Below are positions 1-11,116 of a stretch of 64,000 nucleotides of DNA, one piece after another; position 1 is the first letter of the stretch, and each line of letters begins with the position of its first letter. The translations under genes were made by a program, and so were the position numbers. The notes under the pieces were generated by a model that did no database searches, was not told the origin of the DNA, and saw only the letters and a list, made by a program, of their open reading frames with translations. The stretch lies in contig OY997589.1 in assembly GCA_963921825.1 (NCBI GenBank), forward strand, positions 56,150,959 through 56,214,958. The letters are read 5' to 3'. Source of the stretch: Erodium maritimum (lineage: Eukaryota > Streptophyta > Magnoliopsida > Geraniales > Geraniaceae).

Positions 1-433
1 TCAGGTCAAACTAGGTTGTTGACTACATAGCGATCATAAAGACTCCTTGGTCTAAGGATACATGATAAGCTACAACACTGAATATGTTCATGACTTAATC
101 TATGGCACATATTCAGGGCGGGTCGTCCAATATCATGTCCCACATGATATCTATGATCAGACTCCGGAATCCCATTCCAATGACTAACAGAACGTAAGCC
201 ATAAAGAGCCATCTTTCATACTAGTCGCTTCTAGTGAAGCTTTGTTGACTAGGGACCCATCGAGTGTGATCTATCTCGATCTATGGTTCTATTCGCATGG
301 TGGGCATAGATCAGAGCACACATCGATATATTACTCCAACACATAAGTAATATAAAGCCGCTTTAATTTTATTGCTAACGATGATATATACATTTGGACA
401 TTTAGGATTGAACTACGGGCACTAAGACTAACA
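1..433 (-). mobile_element. Partial Copia-type LTR, cut by window edge
   Basis: This stretch matches 14886-15318 almost base for base, in the same orientation, so it is a second copy of that LTR. Read on the minus strand it opens with TGTTAGTCTTAG at 433, a usual plant Copia LTR start, and runs off the left edge. No polypurine tract or primer site borders it at 434, so whether it is a solo LTR or the end of a longer element cannot be told here. No coding part is visible. The Copia assignment rests on LTR style, not on a protein. Confidence 0.65.
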
Positions 434-3169
434 GAAGTAACTACGATGAAGTTTGTTCATGCCTGATTCCCATGTAACAATTATGCCCTAGTTGTCTTGA
501 AGGGAACATATCTGATTGATTCAATGGCGGGAAGAGGTCGCTACATGAAAAAAATAGTGTTTCGGTCGCCGTTTGTGAACCAATAATGTTTGGCCCGTTG
601 TTTCCATAAGTTTACATTTTGTGCTAGGGATGTCTCATATTGGATCTAAAAAACTTCCTTTTAGTGGAGTCCTTCCCTATCCGTCTGACCATTGAGAATA
701 ACTATCTTATGTTGGCATTATTTGATCCTTTGGAGAGTGGACCGATACACATTGCGACTCCGATCATAGAGAATTTTCCCAAGTCTCGTCGCCCTATTAT
801 TGATGTGTATGTCACTGAACAATTCCATACTTCCTAGACAAGTTAACCATAGTATGGTTCTTGATTCCAATTGGATTAAAATCAGAAGATGGATTTTCTA
901 AGGGCCTTAATAGGTGGATCCAAGGAGAGGAGTAGTGGGTAGTGATTAAAGGTTGTAGTACCTGTGTTCTAGAGGTGGAGATTCGAGAAATTAGTGATCA
1001 TGTCCCTTGAAATCAGAGCTCAGTCCAGCCTGGTATTCGTTTAAGTTTCCACCGCAGGACCACAGAACCATGTAAAAGGGATTCCTTCCATTGGGACGTT
1101 GGTGACTCTGATGTCTTCCAACACTTCTTAGAATTCTACGATAAGACCTTGGGGGTATACTCGTCATCCTCTTGTTTCCTCATGAGTTAATAGAGCATTG
1201 AAGTCTCAAACGAGGATCCACAGTGTGGTATCTTGTTGAGCCAATTTTCGAAGCGCCGACCACGTGTTCTGCTGGATGCTTCTATTTGGTTCCCCATAGA
1301 TCCCAGTTACTCGGATTGGTGCTTCACCCGAAAAAGTGATTCTGGTATCCATGTAACATTTGTCCTTGTCTACAACCATGACCTGAATATCCGGTCCCCA
1401 AAAAAGGGCGAGACTCCTTGTCTTTCTATTGGTGCAAACCAAGTACCATCCTGGAAGCGTATATTTCTACATAGGATGGTTGTCTCTCGTGTCGATTGCA
1501 TTGTCTAAGATAAAAAAATAACACGTGGGAGATATGTGTTGAGTAAAATTTGGACGTGTTTTTGATGTTCCGGAGCCGCTAAGCCCTGCCAATTTCAAGC
1601 CATGATGTTGATGTTTGGGCCTATAGATAGTACGGGTCGATTGTCCTTCGACCGGGGTGAGTGGGTAATGTTGGTGTGGTTGGTTGAATACTTGGAGAAG
1701 GAGGTGGCGGCGGGAGTAGTACATCGTCTCATTTTTGTGTTGGGCTTCTGAGTGGGGTAACATACGGATTGACGCATGCAATCAAATATGGCAGTCCCCT
1801 ACTTGCACCCAATGATTGATTTGTAATGAGAAGAGGATATGGTAATGGTATACTTGTTGACCTAGGAAGGATGATGATGTTTCCAAACATAAAGGATTGA
1901 GGGGCCATCGGAAGAGGTTGAGCATTCAAAGAAATATTAGTAAGAGGGGGAGTAGCGATTACCTCAAGTTGCGATGCAGCGTAGCGGGGGGAGGTCTGTA
2001 CGAGTGGGGATACTTGCATCAGAGATGATAGTACCGAGGGGATCGAGGGAAGCGATAGTGGTGAGGGATGTGCAGGAATAGACAGCTCCAAAGAAGAAGC
2101 ACACCCTACTGGCGAGAAATACGTTTGAGCAGGGAGACGTGACGAGGCTCGAAAATGACGACGATAGATCCGTTTAGGCTTGGAATCGACAATCAGTGAT
2201 TGCACCGGACCATTGGTCTCGAGTGGAGCCCTAGGGCCGGCAACGACAATAAAATGCGAGAGCACTTATTTTATCAGTGTAGTGGTTAATTATATAACAT
2301 TGAATTTGTAAAAATTATAATTAAATAACTAGTTATTGTTACTATTATTATTATTTGTAATCTTTGTCATTTTTAGTCTCGATATTTGTACGAAAACGAG
2401 TTTAAGAGACTAGGGTTGAGTTGCTCATGCTAGGGTTCCTTCACGGTAGTGATAATCGTTCTATGGGGCTTGTGTTAGCTCATATTCTTCGCTCAATATC
2501 ACCACTCCATCGTTGTTGACTCCTTAAGTGATCTCTCAACCACCGGCGCTGCAAAATACATCTCATTCATGATGAGAGCCAAGGACATCCGCCTAGGGCT
2601 AGTGAGAGCCAAGGACATCCTTCTCTCCGTTGAATGTCAAGTACGAATCTCGTTTTCTCCCTCCGCCTTCGTCCTCCATGTGTCGGCCACTAGATGATAA
2701 TGGCTCACGAAGACACTAAAGCTATTCGACCAATGGTTTTAGGATCCGGAGGGTGGGATGGTAAGATGGAATATCATTCCACGACACCCTAGATCGGGTT
2801 GGGTCGTTCATCGAGCGGAGCATCCCAGTCTGCTCTAGAAAACAAGATCTACCAAAAGGCGGTCAACCAGCCATTTATACAGCTTTTCTCAAGATTTCTT
2901 AGGCAACATCGATCTTGGAACGATTTCTTGTTTCTTGTATTTTTATGTTATCTATGTCATTTTTTAATACGCTGTTATTGCGCAGTAATGTCTGTGATAC
3001 GAAATAGACTCTGTTAACGGATCTAAAAGCACCGAAAAATATACTAATCCCAAATAGTTTTAGAGCCAAAGATCCTTAACATAGATTCTGTTATTATCTA
3101 TTGGCATTATAAATAGAAATCCTACGTCTTTCATTTTTCAAAAAGAAATTGTAATCGTAGAATTTACGG
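434..3169. other. 2.7 kb with no recognised gene
   Basis: No domain is recognised on either strand. Short open frames exist: 640-837 plus, 1233-1508 plus and 1729-2265 minus, the last rich in Pro and Ser. They lack a neighbouring promoter or splice pattern that I can support. Because a LINE reverse-transcriptase fragment starts at 3170 on the plus strand, some of this could be decayed LINE ORF1 or 5' sequence, but nothing shows it directly. Confidence 0.4.
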
Positions 3170-3414
3170 TTGACGAAGCGGGTATCAGATGCGGAGGTTC
3201 GTAAGGCAATCTTCCAGATGGGTCCGTCGAAGTCTCCGGGTCCAGATGGTCTTAACCCGAAATTCTTCCAACATTACTGGGATACCCTACGCCCTGAAGT
3301 TATTGAGTTTGTACGATCTGCGGTGGCAACTGGCAATATTGATTACGATATCAACAAGACTACCCTTGTACCGATCCCCAAGAAGACCGTGGCGTGGAAG
3401 ATTGCAGACCTACG
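3170..3414 (+). pseudogene. LINE reverse-transcriptase fragment (N-terminal part of RT)
   Basis: The frame carries SPGPDGLNPKFFQHYW followed by TLVPIPKK and KIADLR, the conserved opening of the reverse-transcriptase domain in plant L1-type LINEs. The catalytic FADD box and the rest of RT are absent. The sequence stops at 3414, where a Copia-type LTR begins. Beyond that LTR, at 15319, LINE sequence of the same strand resumes with the RNase H end. The codons on the two sides (Asp-Leu-Arg, then Pro-Ile) match the order expected in LINE RT, so both pieces may come from one LINE that was internally deleted and then split. Confidence 0.8.
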
Positions 3415-5897
3415 TGTTGCGTCTCTAGGTAGGGTTGGAGATGAACCAACTCGCAACGGAAAATCAAGGAAAACCAAGAGACGATTAAAACCATGAAACA
3501 ACTAACAAAGAATGGATTCACAAGAGAAAAATTCAGCACTATTTCTTACCAAAACAAGAACACCGGTTAACGAATGATTGGCTTGAGTCTCCAAGATGCC
3601 TACGTATCCACATGGGAATCAAAGCCACGTAGTTCTTCTCTTTGAGGACTCAAGAACACAAAAATGGAGGTGGAAACTTGCCAAACTCGAAATTGCAAGG
3701 GAATAGGGAGAGAAGTTGTGTTTCCTATTCTTGTCTTGTGTTTGTTATGTTGAAAAAAGATGACTTAAACATAACAAACCCCATACTTGTCCAACTAAAG
3801 GCATGGGACAAGTATGGTGTCAAGTAAGGTGTAAATAGGACAAAGTATGGCAAGACAAGATTGGGTTAGGTGGTGAATCACCAACACCTTAATCCTTGTC
3901 TTGCTTACTTAGTACTAATTAATCAAGACTTGATTCAATAGTTCCATGGGCCTTTCATGGGCCTCTTGGAACATGGCCCGTGGCTATTTCCAACGAGGTC
4001 CCGTGATTCGCTCATCGCCTCCAAGCCTTCCATACCGGAAATGTCCAACATTATCCGACGCGATCAATCCCAAGACTCCAAGCCTTGTTTAGATCCGTAA
4101 AGTCCTATTCACTTACGGGAGCATGACCAAAAACTCAGTTTTGGTCATGTCCAGACCAAACCTGCGAAAAACAGGAAAATTTAAAAAAATTTGAGCAGAC
4201 ACTGAATTGAACCGGAATTGGACCCCGAGGGTCATACCGGACTTAAGTTGACCCCGTTATTGACCAAAGTGAGTTCCGGGGGACTTAGGGCAACTTTCAG
4301 ATCAATTTGGGAAATGTTGACTTTTCGTTGGAAAAGTCAACCGAGCGACGTTTTGGTCCGTTCGAGGCCCGTTTTGGATCCAAAAAGCTTAGCCGTCGTC
4401 GCAGCGGTCTTAGGTGGGCCTTTTCCTTGTAGCCCGCGAAGTTTCGTAATTTCTTGGAAAAAGTGCCCGTTCGGGGCCCGAAACGTCCGATTTTCGCGAA
4501 TTTGATTGGAAAATATCTTCTAGATATTTTTCCAAAAAGGTGTGGGACCCACCTTGCCACTTGTCAAGCAAGTGGTGGTGTTAGGTGTGGGACAAGACAA
4601 GGAAGACTACTTTAGGTGTTAGTTTGTAATTAAGTATTAGTTTGATGTTTTTTTTTAATTAAAACAAAAAGGAAGGAGTACACGTCCATACATTGTAAAA
4701 AGGGAAAAGAAAATGGAAAAAGAGAGTTAGTTTTTAGAGAGAGAAGGAGAAGGAGAAGAAGAGAGAAAAGAGAAGGAGTTGGGGTTTGTGGTCACTATTC
4801 ACGAGCATCGAGCCATGGGTTTGTCTCAACGATAGTAGATTCGAGCTCACATCGTCTTCCTCTACGGTAAGAACCTAACCGATTTTCATTTTGGAACGTT
4901 TGAATTTTAGGGTTTGAGTTTAAACGGTTTGATTAAGGTTGAGTTTTGTTTAAGTTTGGTTTAAAGATGAATGGTTGAGGTTTGGGGTTCGTTAGGAACG
5001 TTTTGGGGCGAAAAGGAAATTTTCCTAATTGTGGCCGGGTGGGGCCCACGTGCCCGAGTATCGGGTTTTCGTGTTCGGGTGGTTTAGGACGATCCCCAAG
5101 TAGTTAATCCACACCCAGATCGGAATTTGGAATTAAATTGTGAAAGTTGGAATTTCGGGTTTAGAAACTTTAAACGTCAATTAAATGACTCGGAAGTCGG
5201 AATTCGATTCCGTCAAGTGCATTGGGACCCTTGAATTATTCTAAGACCGTAGAAACGAAAACGGGAATTTTTGGAGCCCCGGAAGGGCATTTCCAAAACC
5301 CGGGCAGATTCGCCATGTCGGGCGAATCGGGCCTTTACGGGTCCTTTATCGACAATGTCGAGTAATCGGGAAGTTTGGGAGTGATCGACATTGTCGGGGT
5401 TACGTTTGGGCGTTAAGTTTATCGAATTTCAGTTTATTCCTGCGAGTTTAAAGGTGCCCTAAAATTGTGTTCTTTTAGATTGTGCTGCGGATCGAGGCAA
5501 AGGGAAGCTAGGCGAGTGACTGAGATCACGCCGGGGCTTATTTGGGCACTTTTGGAGAACACGCACGAGGTAGGGAAAAGTAGCCGGATCTCGGCCCTGA
5601 CTGGGGAAAGTTAACAGTAGAATTGCATGTGACACCGGGGTGTCGTGGGTTGAGTAGTTTTATTTAAATATTAGAAAAGCATGATACGGAAATGTAGTGA
5701 ATGTTAGAAAAGCATGATACGGGATTGTAGCGTTTATGAGAAAAGCATGTGACACTTAGTAGTGTCGTAGGAACAGAGAACTTAGCGATAATTGAATTAC
5801 TGGAGGCATATGACCATGCCCGGAGGTTGTTTGTGAAACTAGTGACCTTAGGACTGTTGGAGGCATCGAGTATGCCGGAGGTTGTTGTGCGTTACTA

Positions 5898-6130
5898 TTG
5901 TTGAGTTTGGGTGGCCTTGAGAGCCCGCATTATTTATTGTTGAGTTTGGGTGGCCTTGAGAGCCCGCGTTATTTATTGTTGAGTTTGGGTGGCCTTGAGA
6001 GCCCGCGTTATTTATTGTTGAGTTTGGGTGGCCTTGAGAGCCCGTGTTATTTATTGTTGAGTTTGGGTGGCCATGAGAGCCCGTATTTAATTGTTGGTGT
6101 CTTGGGTGGCCATGAGAGCCCGTGTATTTA
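5898..6130 (+). repeat. 37-bp minisatellite in 5' LTR of copy A
   Basis: Units carry TTGAGTTTGGGTGGCCTTG and AGAGCCCG. About five near-identical copies are followed by two or three diverged ones with GGCCATGAG. The block continues to about 6420 as a second family, roughly 58 bp long (6230-6420), with GTGTCTTGAGTGGCAGTGAG. The matching block in the 3' LTR is at 12887-13120. Related units are found on the minus strand in the other Tekay LTRs near 27.93, 40.26 and 47.93 kb. Confidence 0.9.
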
Positions 6131-6476
6131 AATTGGTGTCTTGGGTGGCCATGAGTGCCCGTGTCTTACTGTTGATGTTTTGGGGTGGCCGTGAGTGCCG
6201 TGGGGTTGTTGAACCCGAGTCTTGACCGTTGGTGTGTCTTGAGTGGCAGTGAGTGCCGTGGGGTTGTTGAACCCGAGTCTTGACCGTTGGTGTGTCTTGA
6301 GTGGCAGTGAGTGCCGTGGGGTTGTTGAACCCGAGTCTTGACCGTTGGTGTGTCTTGAGTGGCAGTGAGTGCCCGTGGGGTTGTTGAACCCGAGTCTTGA
6401 CTGTTGAGGTGTCTTGAGTGGCCTTGAGCGCCTGTGTGATTGAACTTGCCTGTGATTGTGATTGTGGTTACCTGAA

Positions 6477-6825
6477 GTTGTGAGTTCTAAAGGTCGACAG
6501 CCTGATCCGACTTAGTGTCGATGAATTGCGAGTTCTAAAGGTCGACAGCCTGATCCGACTTAGTGTCGATGAATTGCGAGTTCTAAAGGTCGACAGCCTG
6601 ATCCGACTTAGTGTCGATGAATTGCGAGTTCTAAAGGTCGACAGCCTGATCCGACTTAGTGTCGATGAATTGCGAGTTCTAAAGGTCGACAGCCTGATCC
6701 GACTTAGTGTCGATGAATTGCGAGTTCGAAAGGTCGACAACCTGATCCGACTTAGTGTCGATGAATTGCGAGTTCGAAAGGTCGACAGCCTGATCCGACT
6801 TCGTGTCGAGGAATTGCGATAGGTC
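6477..6825 (+). repeat. 48-bp tandem array, about seven copies (5' LTR of copy A)
   Basis: The unit contains GAGTTCTAAAGGTCGACAGC, then CTGATCCGACTTAGTGTCG. Five copies are identical and the last two carry small changes. Because 48 is a multiple of three, long open frames arise on both strands; I do not treat these as genes. The same array is at 13466-13814 in the 3' LTR. The solo LTR at 27.1 kb and the LTRs of copy B have only a single related unit, so the expansion is specific to this lineage. Confidence 0.95.
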
Positions 6826-7402
6826 GAACCCTGACCTAATTGAGATTGGTTACTGAGCAGCTGGTGTGCGATCCTTTGTGATCTTGTTTGGCGTTGTGTA
6901 GTCTTTCTGTCGTGTCCTTGGAGGAGGTCGTCGATAGTTGTGTCGGGTCTACATTACTTTATCGAGCGTTGAGTCTTTCGAGGAAAGTAACGGGTTGTGG
7001 GTCAGTTAGGTACTTGAGTTGGGGACTGTAGTCGGGGTGTTGGGTTTGGTTTTAGTGTTACTGGCTTTTCTGCTAATTATGTCGTAGTCAGTCTGTTATC
7101 CGTGGTGGTGAGCGAACGCTCACCCCTAGCTGCTTTTCCTACAGGTACTGTTCGTGGGACGGACTAGGTGAGCTCTCGAAGCTTGTGGAGCTAGGAGCGG
7201 AGTCCGGGTTTTGTCTTTTGAGTCTAGTGATGGATACCGTGTACTTTTGTCCACTTGTTGGGACGTGTTTTTAAACTGTAATTATTATTTTGTTGAACTA
7301 AATTGGCTTTTTAAGTGATTTAATGAAACCAGGTTTCAAGTGTTTTTATGTTTTTAAAACGTTCGCGTCCCGAGTTCGATTTACTGAAATTGGGGCGTGA
7401 CA

Positions 7403-9000
7403 GCTTGGTATCAGAGCTCGAGGTTTCACACCTCGGACTGTACGTCAATTAGGTGGGGAGAGTCGAGTCGATAGAGTCCCGTCGTACGTTGGGTACGCAG
7501 GTCGGGAACCGTGTGTAGACCCGTTGTGTTGTGAGTCCTGCCTGTGTTTGTGTGTACGTGCAGTGTCTTCTTGCTGGCTTGCTGATTGTTGTTGCTGCTT
7601 GAAACGTTTTTAAGCTGTCGCGGGTCGACTCAGGAGCGCTCCTGTAGTCGAACGTGACGGTGCTGATATCAAGTCGGTACAACGTAGTTCGGGGACGCCT
7701 GGACCGGGTTGTAACTGCGTGATGTCAAGTATGAGGTTTTAAAAATGAAGTGGAGAAAGCTTTAAAAATTCGATTGTTTTGATGTTGTTTGACGCCGTGG
7801 GCGTTTGTATTTGACTTTGATTGGCCCAGTGGGCGTGGTTCGGTATTGGTAGGCCCGGTGGGCGTGTCTTGATTTTGTGTGACGCCGTGGGCGTTTGTGT
7901 CTGACTTCGTTTGGCCCTGTGGGCGTATGGTGATTGTTGTTGGTTGGCCGGTGGGCGTGTTGTGGAGTTTTGGTTGGCCCGGTGGGCGCTGTTTGACTTT
8001 GGTTGGCCCGGTGGGCGGGTGTCGTCGTTGTTGTTGTTATGGGTGTTTGGCCGGTTTGGCTTGTGTTTGTGGTTTAGTCGGGTTTTGTGGTACGCGCTTG
8101 GTCTTTTTGGTGGTTAAATGTCTGCGACGCACAAGTGTGCGGGTCGCCAAGAGACGGGTAGGATGCGAGTGTCATAGGATCGACGTGACGGGGTGATAGG
8201 GGCGATGCGGGCGCAGTTACGGGGCGAACCACGGGCCGACCTGGTACGAGACCAGGACGGGCTTGCTGGTCCGATCCGGCAGCCAACATGGACCGGCTAA
8301 CGTGCCGGCCCGGCAGCCAGCCCGGCCCGGAGGGCATACCGGCCCGGAACGCCATATGGTCCGGCTCACCTGCCGGACCGGTCCAGCAGGTTTTCAAAAA
8401 AAAAATGAAAAAAAAGGTAGTTTCGTTGTGCGCGTAGGTTTGTGGTTGTGTGACTCGGTCGTGTTCGTGTGGTTGAGCGTTGGTTTTATGGGTTTGTGTT
8501 CGCGGTTGTGGGTTGTAGAGGCCGTAGGCCTGGTGTACGGTTGGGTTGTTATTGAGTTTTTCGCTTACGTATTATTATAACTGAAGTACTAATAGTGTGA
8601 GAAATGGTGTGTGCTCAGCTGAGAGCGTGTTCTCCCGTCTTGAGGTTTCCATACGTGATCGGGTATTTGGGTGATTGAGGTTGTGAACCATAGTGATTGC
8701 TGAATGGAGGAAGTGTTTCCCGTGTCGAGGTTTATCTTACATGAGCGAGTATTTGAGGTGTTGTTAGCGTGAGCAGTGTGACGTTTGGCATCAGGTTCTG
8801 AGGTAGTGGTTTGCCCTGGTTAGATCGATAAGTCTTTAGTGCTTTACTAGTATGCCATAATCGAACGGGTGTCCGTGGAGGTGAGCATAACGCTCATCCC
8901 CTTTACTACTTTTCCCGCAAGGGACGAGTAGCGAACACTGGTTTGGTTGCGGAAAGTTACAAGTAATGCGTAGAGGACCGTGTGAGGGTTACACTAGACC
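7403..9000 (+). repeat. Internal 5' region of Tekay copy A: primer site and GGGCG minisatellite, no gag seen
   Basis: The region starts with the tRNA-Met primer site (TGGTATCAGAGC at 7406). From about 7795 to 8030 it carries irregular repeats of TTGGCCCGGTGGGCG type, the same as the minisatellite of copy B at about 46380-46650. Near 8775-8900 lies a second segment resembling an LTR/primer junction (TTTGGCATCAGG) and a GGTGAGC hairpin. No capsid-like or zinc-knuckle sequence is recognised. Confidence 0.7.
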
Positions 9001-9039
9001 TTACCAGGGTGACTAATGGAGTGGGCGTTCGGTTTCCGT

Positions 9040-11066
9040 TTTGGGCGTCAATGTCATTGGATGTCGGGTTGTCACACTCGTTTGTTCGTCGAGTTGTGCT
9101 GAGAGGTTGGGGCTGAGTTTAGAGCCGTTGAGTCCACCCCTGCGTCGTGACACGCCGGTTGGTGGTGGGGTGGTGTTGACTAGGGTCTGTCGTGCCTGCG
9201 GAGTTAGAGAAGCGAACCGGTATAGGAGGTTCGAGAGAGGGCTCCTCAACCCGAGGATCGGGTATGTTCGGAGTTGGTAGGCACGACGAAGATAGTGGAG
9301 CGAGGCCTTAGAGAGACCGCGAGGGTCCGTGAGTTTTAGCAGCGACTGAGCTTGTGCGTGTATCCGTGGGAAGGATACCCACGAAATGACCGCCTTGACG
9401 TGATCTTGGGAATGGATTGGCGAGTGAAGTACCAAGTCATTATCGACTGTTACAGGCGACGAGTGACGGTGTCAACAGGCAACACGAAAGGTTCGTGTAT
9501 TCTGGGCAGTAGGAGCGGAGTTTCTCCTGTCGGCTTGTCTGCAGTAAAGGAAGTATCGGCCTAGCAGAGCCGAGGATTACCGCGAGTGGCGTGCGAGTTC
9601 CCCGAGGTCTTCCTTAAGGAACTGAGCGGGTTGCCACCAGTTCGTGAGGTGGAGTTCGGGATTGACCTGGTGCCGGGAACGGCAGCGATATCGATGGCGC
9701 CTTACAGGTCCGCGCCAGCCGAGTTGACCGAGCTGAAGGGTCAGCTCGAGGAACTTCAGGAGAAGGGGCTTATTCGTCCGAGCACATCGCCGTGGGGAGC
9801 GCCAGCACTCTTCGTGAAGAAGAAGAGTGGAGAGCTTCGGATGTGCATGGACTACCGGAAACTGAACCGGGTTACGGTGAATGACCGATACCCGATGCCG
9901 AAAATTGATGACCTGTTCTACCAGTTGAGAGGGTCGACGTATTTCTCGAAGATCGACCTGCGATCCGGATACTACCAGTTAAGAGTCCAAGAGGGGGACG
10001 TCGCAAGGACTGCATTCTGGACATGCTATGAACATTACGAGTTCTGGGTGATGACTCTGAACTACCGAACGCACCTGCAGAGTTCTTGGGCCTGATGAAC
10101 AGTATAGTCCGGCTGTTCTTAAATCAGTTTGTGGTGGTGTTTTGTGGACGACCAGGATCCGGGAGTTAGTTGCCGGCGGTACGGACGCCGAGGGCTGGGA
10201 TCGTTGTACTAATTGGGAGTTACAGTATCGTGGAGGTTTGTACATACCGCGTGACGGCGGAGGCGACGAGCTACGAGAGTCGCAGCATTCGCGTCTAACA
10301 GTGCACGTGAATAGCACTAAGAGGAGCGCGACATCAGGTGGCATGTCTAGTGGAGCGGGATGCGGAGAGCGGTCGCGGAGTTAGTATCGCGATGCCTCGC
10401 CCGTCGGCAGGTGAGATCCGAACAACAGCGTCCCGCTGGATTATTGCAGCCACCGCCGGTTGCACGGTGGAAGTGGGGGCACGTCACGATGGGTTTCGTG
10501 AGTGATTGGCCGAGTTCGCCTACAGCAACAGCTTTCAGGCCAGTATCATGATGGCACCGTTCGAAGCGTTGTGTGATAGGCCGTGTCGGTCGCCCGTGTG
10601 CTGGGCAGAAGTGAGAAATAAGAGGTTATTGGGTCTAGAACTGGATCGAGAGACAGCTGAGTTGGTCGTGCCAAAGCATGAGCGGTTGAAGACCGCGCAG
10701 ATTCAGCAGGAGCTATGCTGACTGACGGCGCCGACCTCTCGAGTCAGCAATCAGTGATCATGTATCCCGGGAGGTGAGCCCGAAAGATGGACTAACGCGT
10801 TTCAACCGCGGCAGAGGCGGGTTAGCCCCGCGGTGTATCGGGCCTTTCGAGGTCTTGAGTACGTCATTGACTGGGCAGATGTCGAGGTAACGGGTGATGT
10901 CCCGTGTAAGGAGAAACCGATGCGGGAAAGGGATCCACGAGAGCAGGTCCTGCGCGGAAAGGTTATCCGCTTAGAGCTGGTGTTGTGGCGACACCACGAG
11001 GCCGAGTCGACTTGGGAACGCGAGGACGAGGTTCGCGCGAAGCACACCGACCGGTTCAACTCCTGA
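9040..11066 (+). pseudogene. pol remnant of Tekay copy A (protease, RT, integrase end, chromodomain)
   Basis: Protease-type sequence with LGMDW and DCYRRRVTV lies at about 9350-9560. The RT start is at 9586-10095, with [20 protein letters not shown] and [20 protein letters not shown]. The integrase C-terminal part is at about 10500-10720, and a chromodomain-like tail with WRHHEAESTWERED ends near 11066. This order and the chromodomain place the element in the Tekay (Del) clade. It is a broken fossil with several breaks. Confidence 0.85.
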
Positions 11067-11116
11067 CGTGCGTTGTTCTAAATTTCGCGGACGAAATTCC
11101 TTTAAGGGGGGTAGAT

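Larger units (their letters stand above)
4157..7402 (+). repeat. 5' LTR of Tekay copy A
   Basis: Alignment with 11146-14391 holds at a constant offset of 6989 bases, with no length change. The LTR holds three blocks of short tandem repeats, a 12-bp inverted repeat (5350-5361 with 5385-5396) and an 8-bp hairpin (7107-7124). Its last bases TGACA abut the primer site. A fragment of polypurine-rich DNA near 4700-4790 and a transcript-like leader follow the U3-like first part, but I cannot place the transcription start. Confidence 0.9.

Noticed and set aside
434-3414. Internal region of one Copia element between the LTR pieces 1-433 and 3415-15318
   Set aside because: Both LTR pieces point the same way, but no primer site borders 3414 and no polypurine tract borders 434, and LINE sequence lies between them.
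5898-6131. Leu/Gly-rich repetitive frame (LSLGGLESP units)
   Set aside because: It is a translation of the 37-bp LTR minisatellite, not a gene.
6468-6822. Open frames of 90-98 codons on both strands over the 48-bp array (and at 13457-13811)
   Set aside because: They follow from a repeat unit divisible by three, appear in both LTRs and both strands, and have no start context or homology.
6477-6825. CRISPR-like array
   Set aside because: Units are head-to-tail with no spacers, and this is plant nuclear DNA.
7406-7417. Possible tRNA-Met gene fragment (TGGTATCAGAGC), also at 47010 and in the TRIMs
   Set aside because: These are retrotransposon primer-binding sites next to LTR ends; no cloverleaf is present.
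7879-8580. Gly/Trp/Val-rich frames at 7879-8196 and 8263-8580 as a possible gag
   Set aside because: They come from the GGGCG minisatellite and GC-rich sequence and show no capsid-like or zinc-knuckle pattern.
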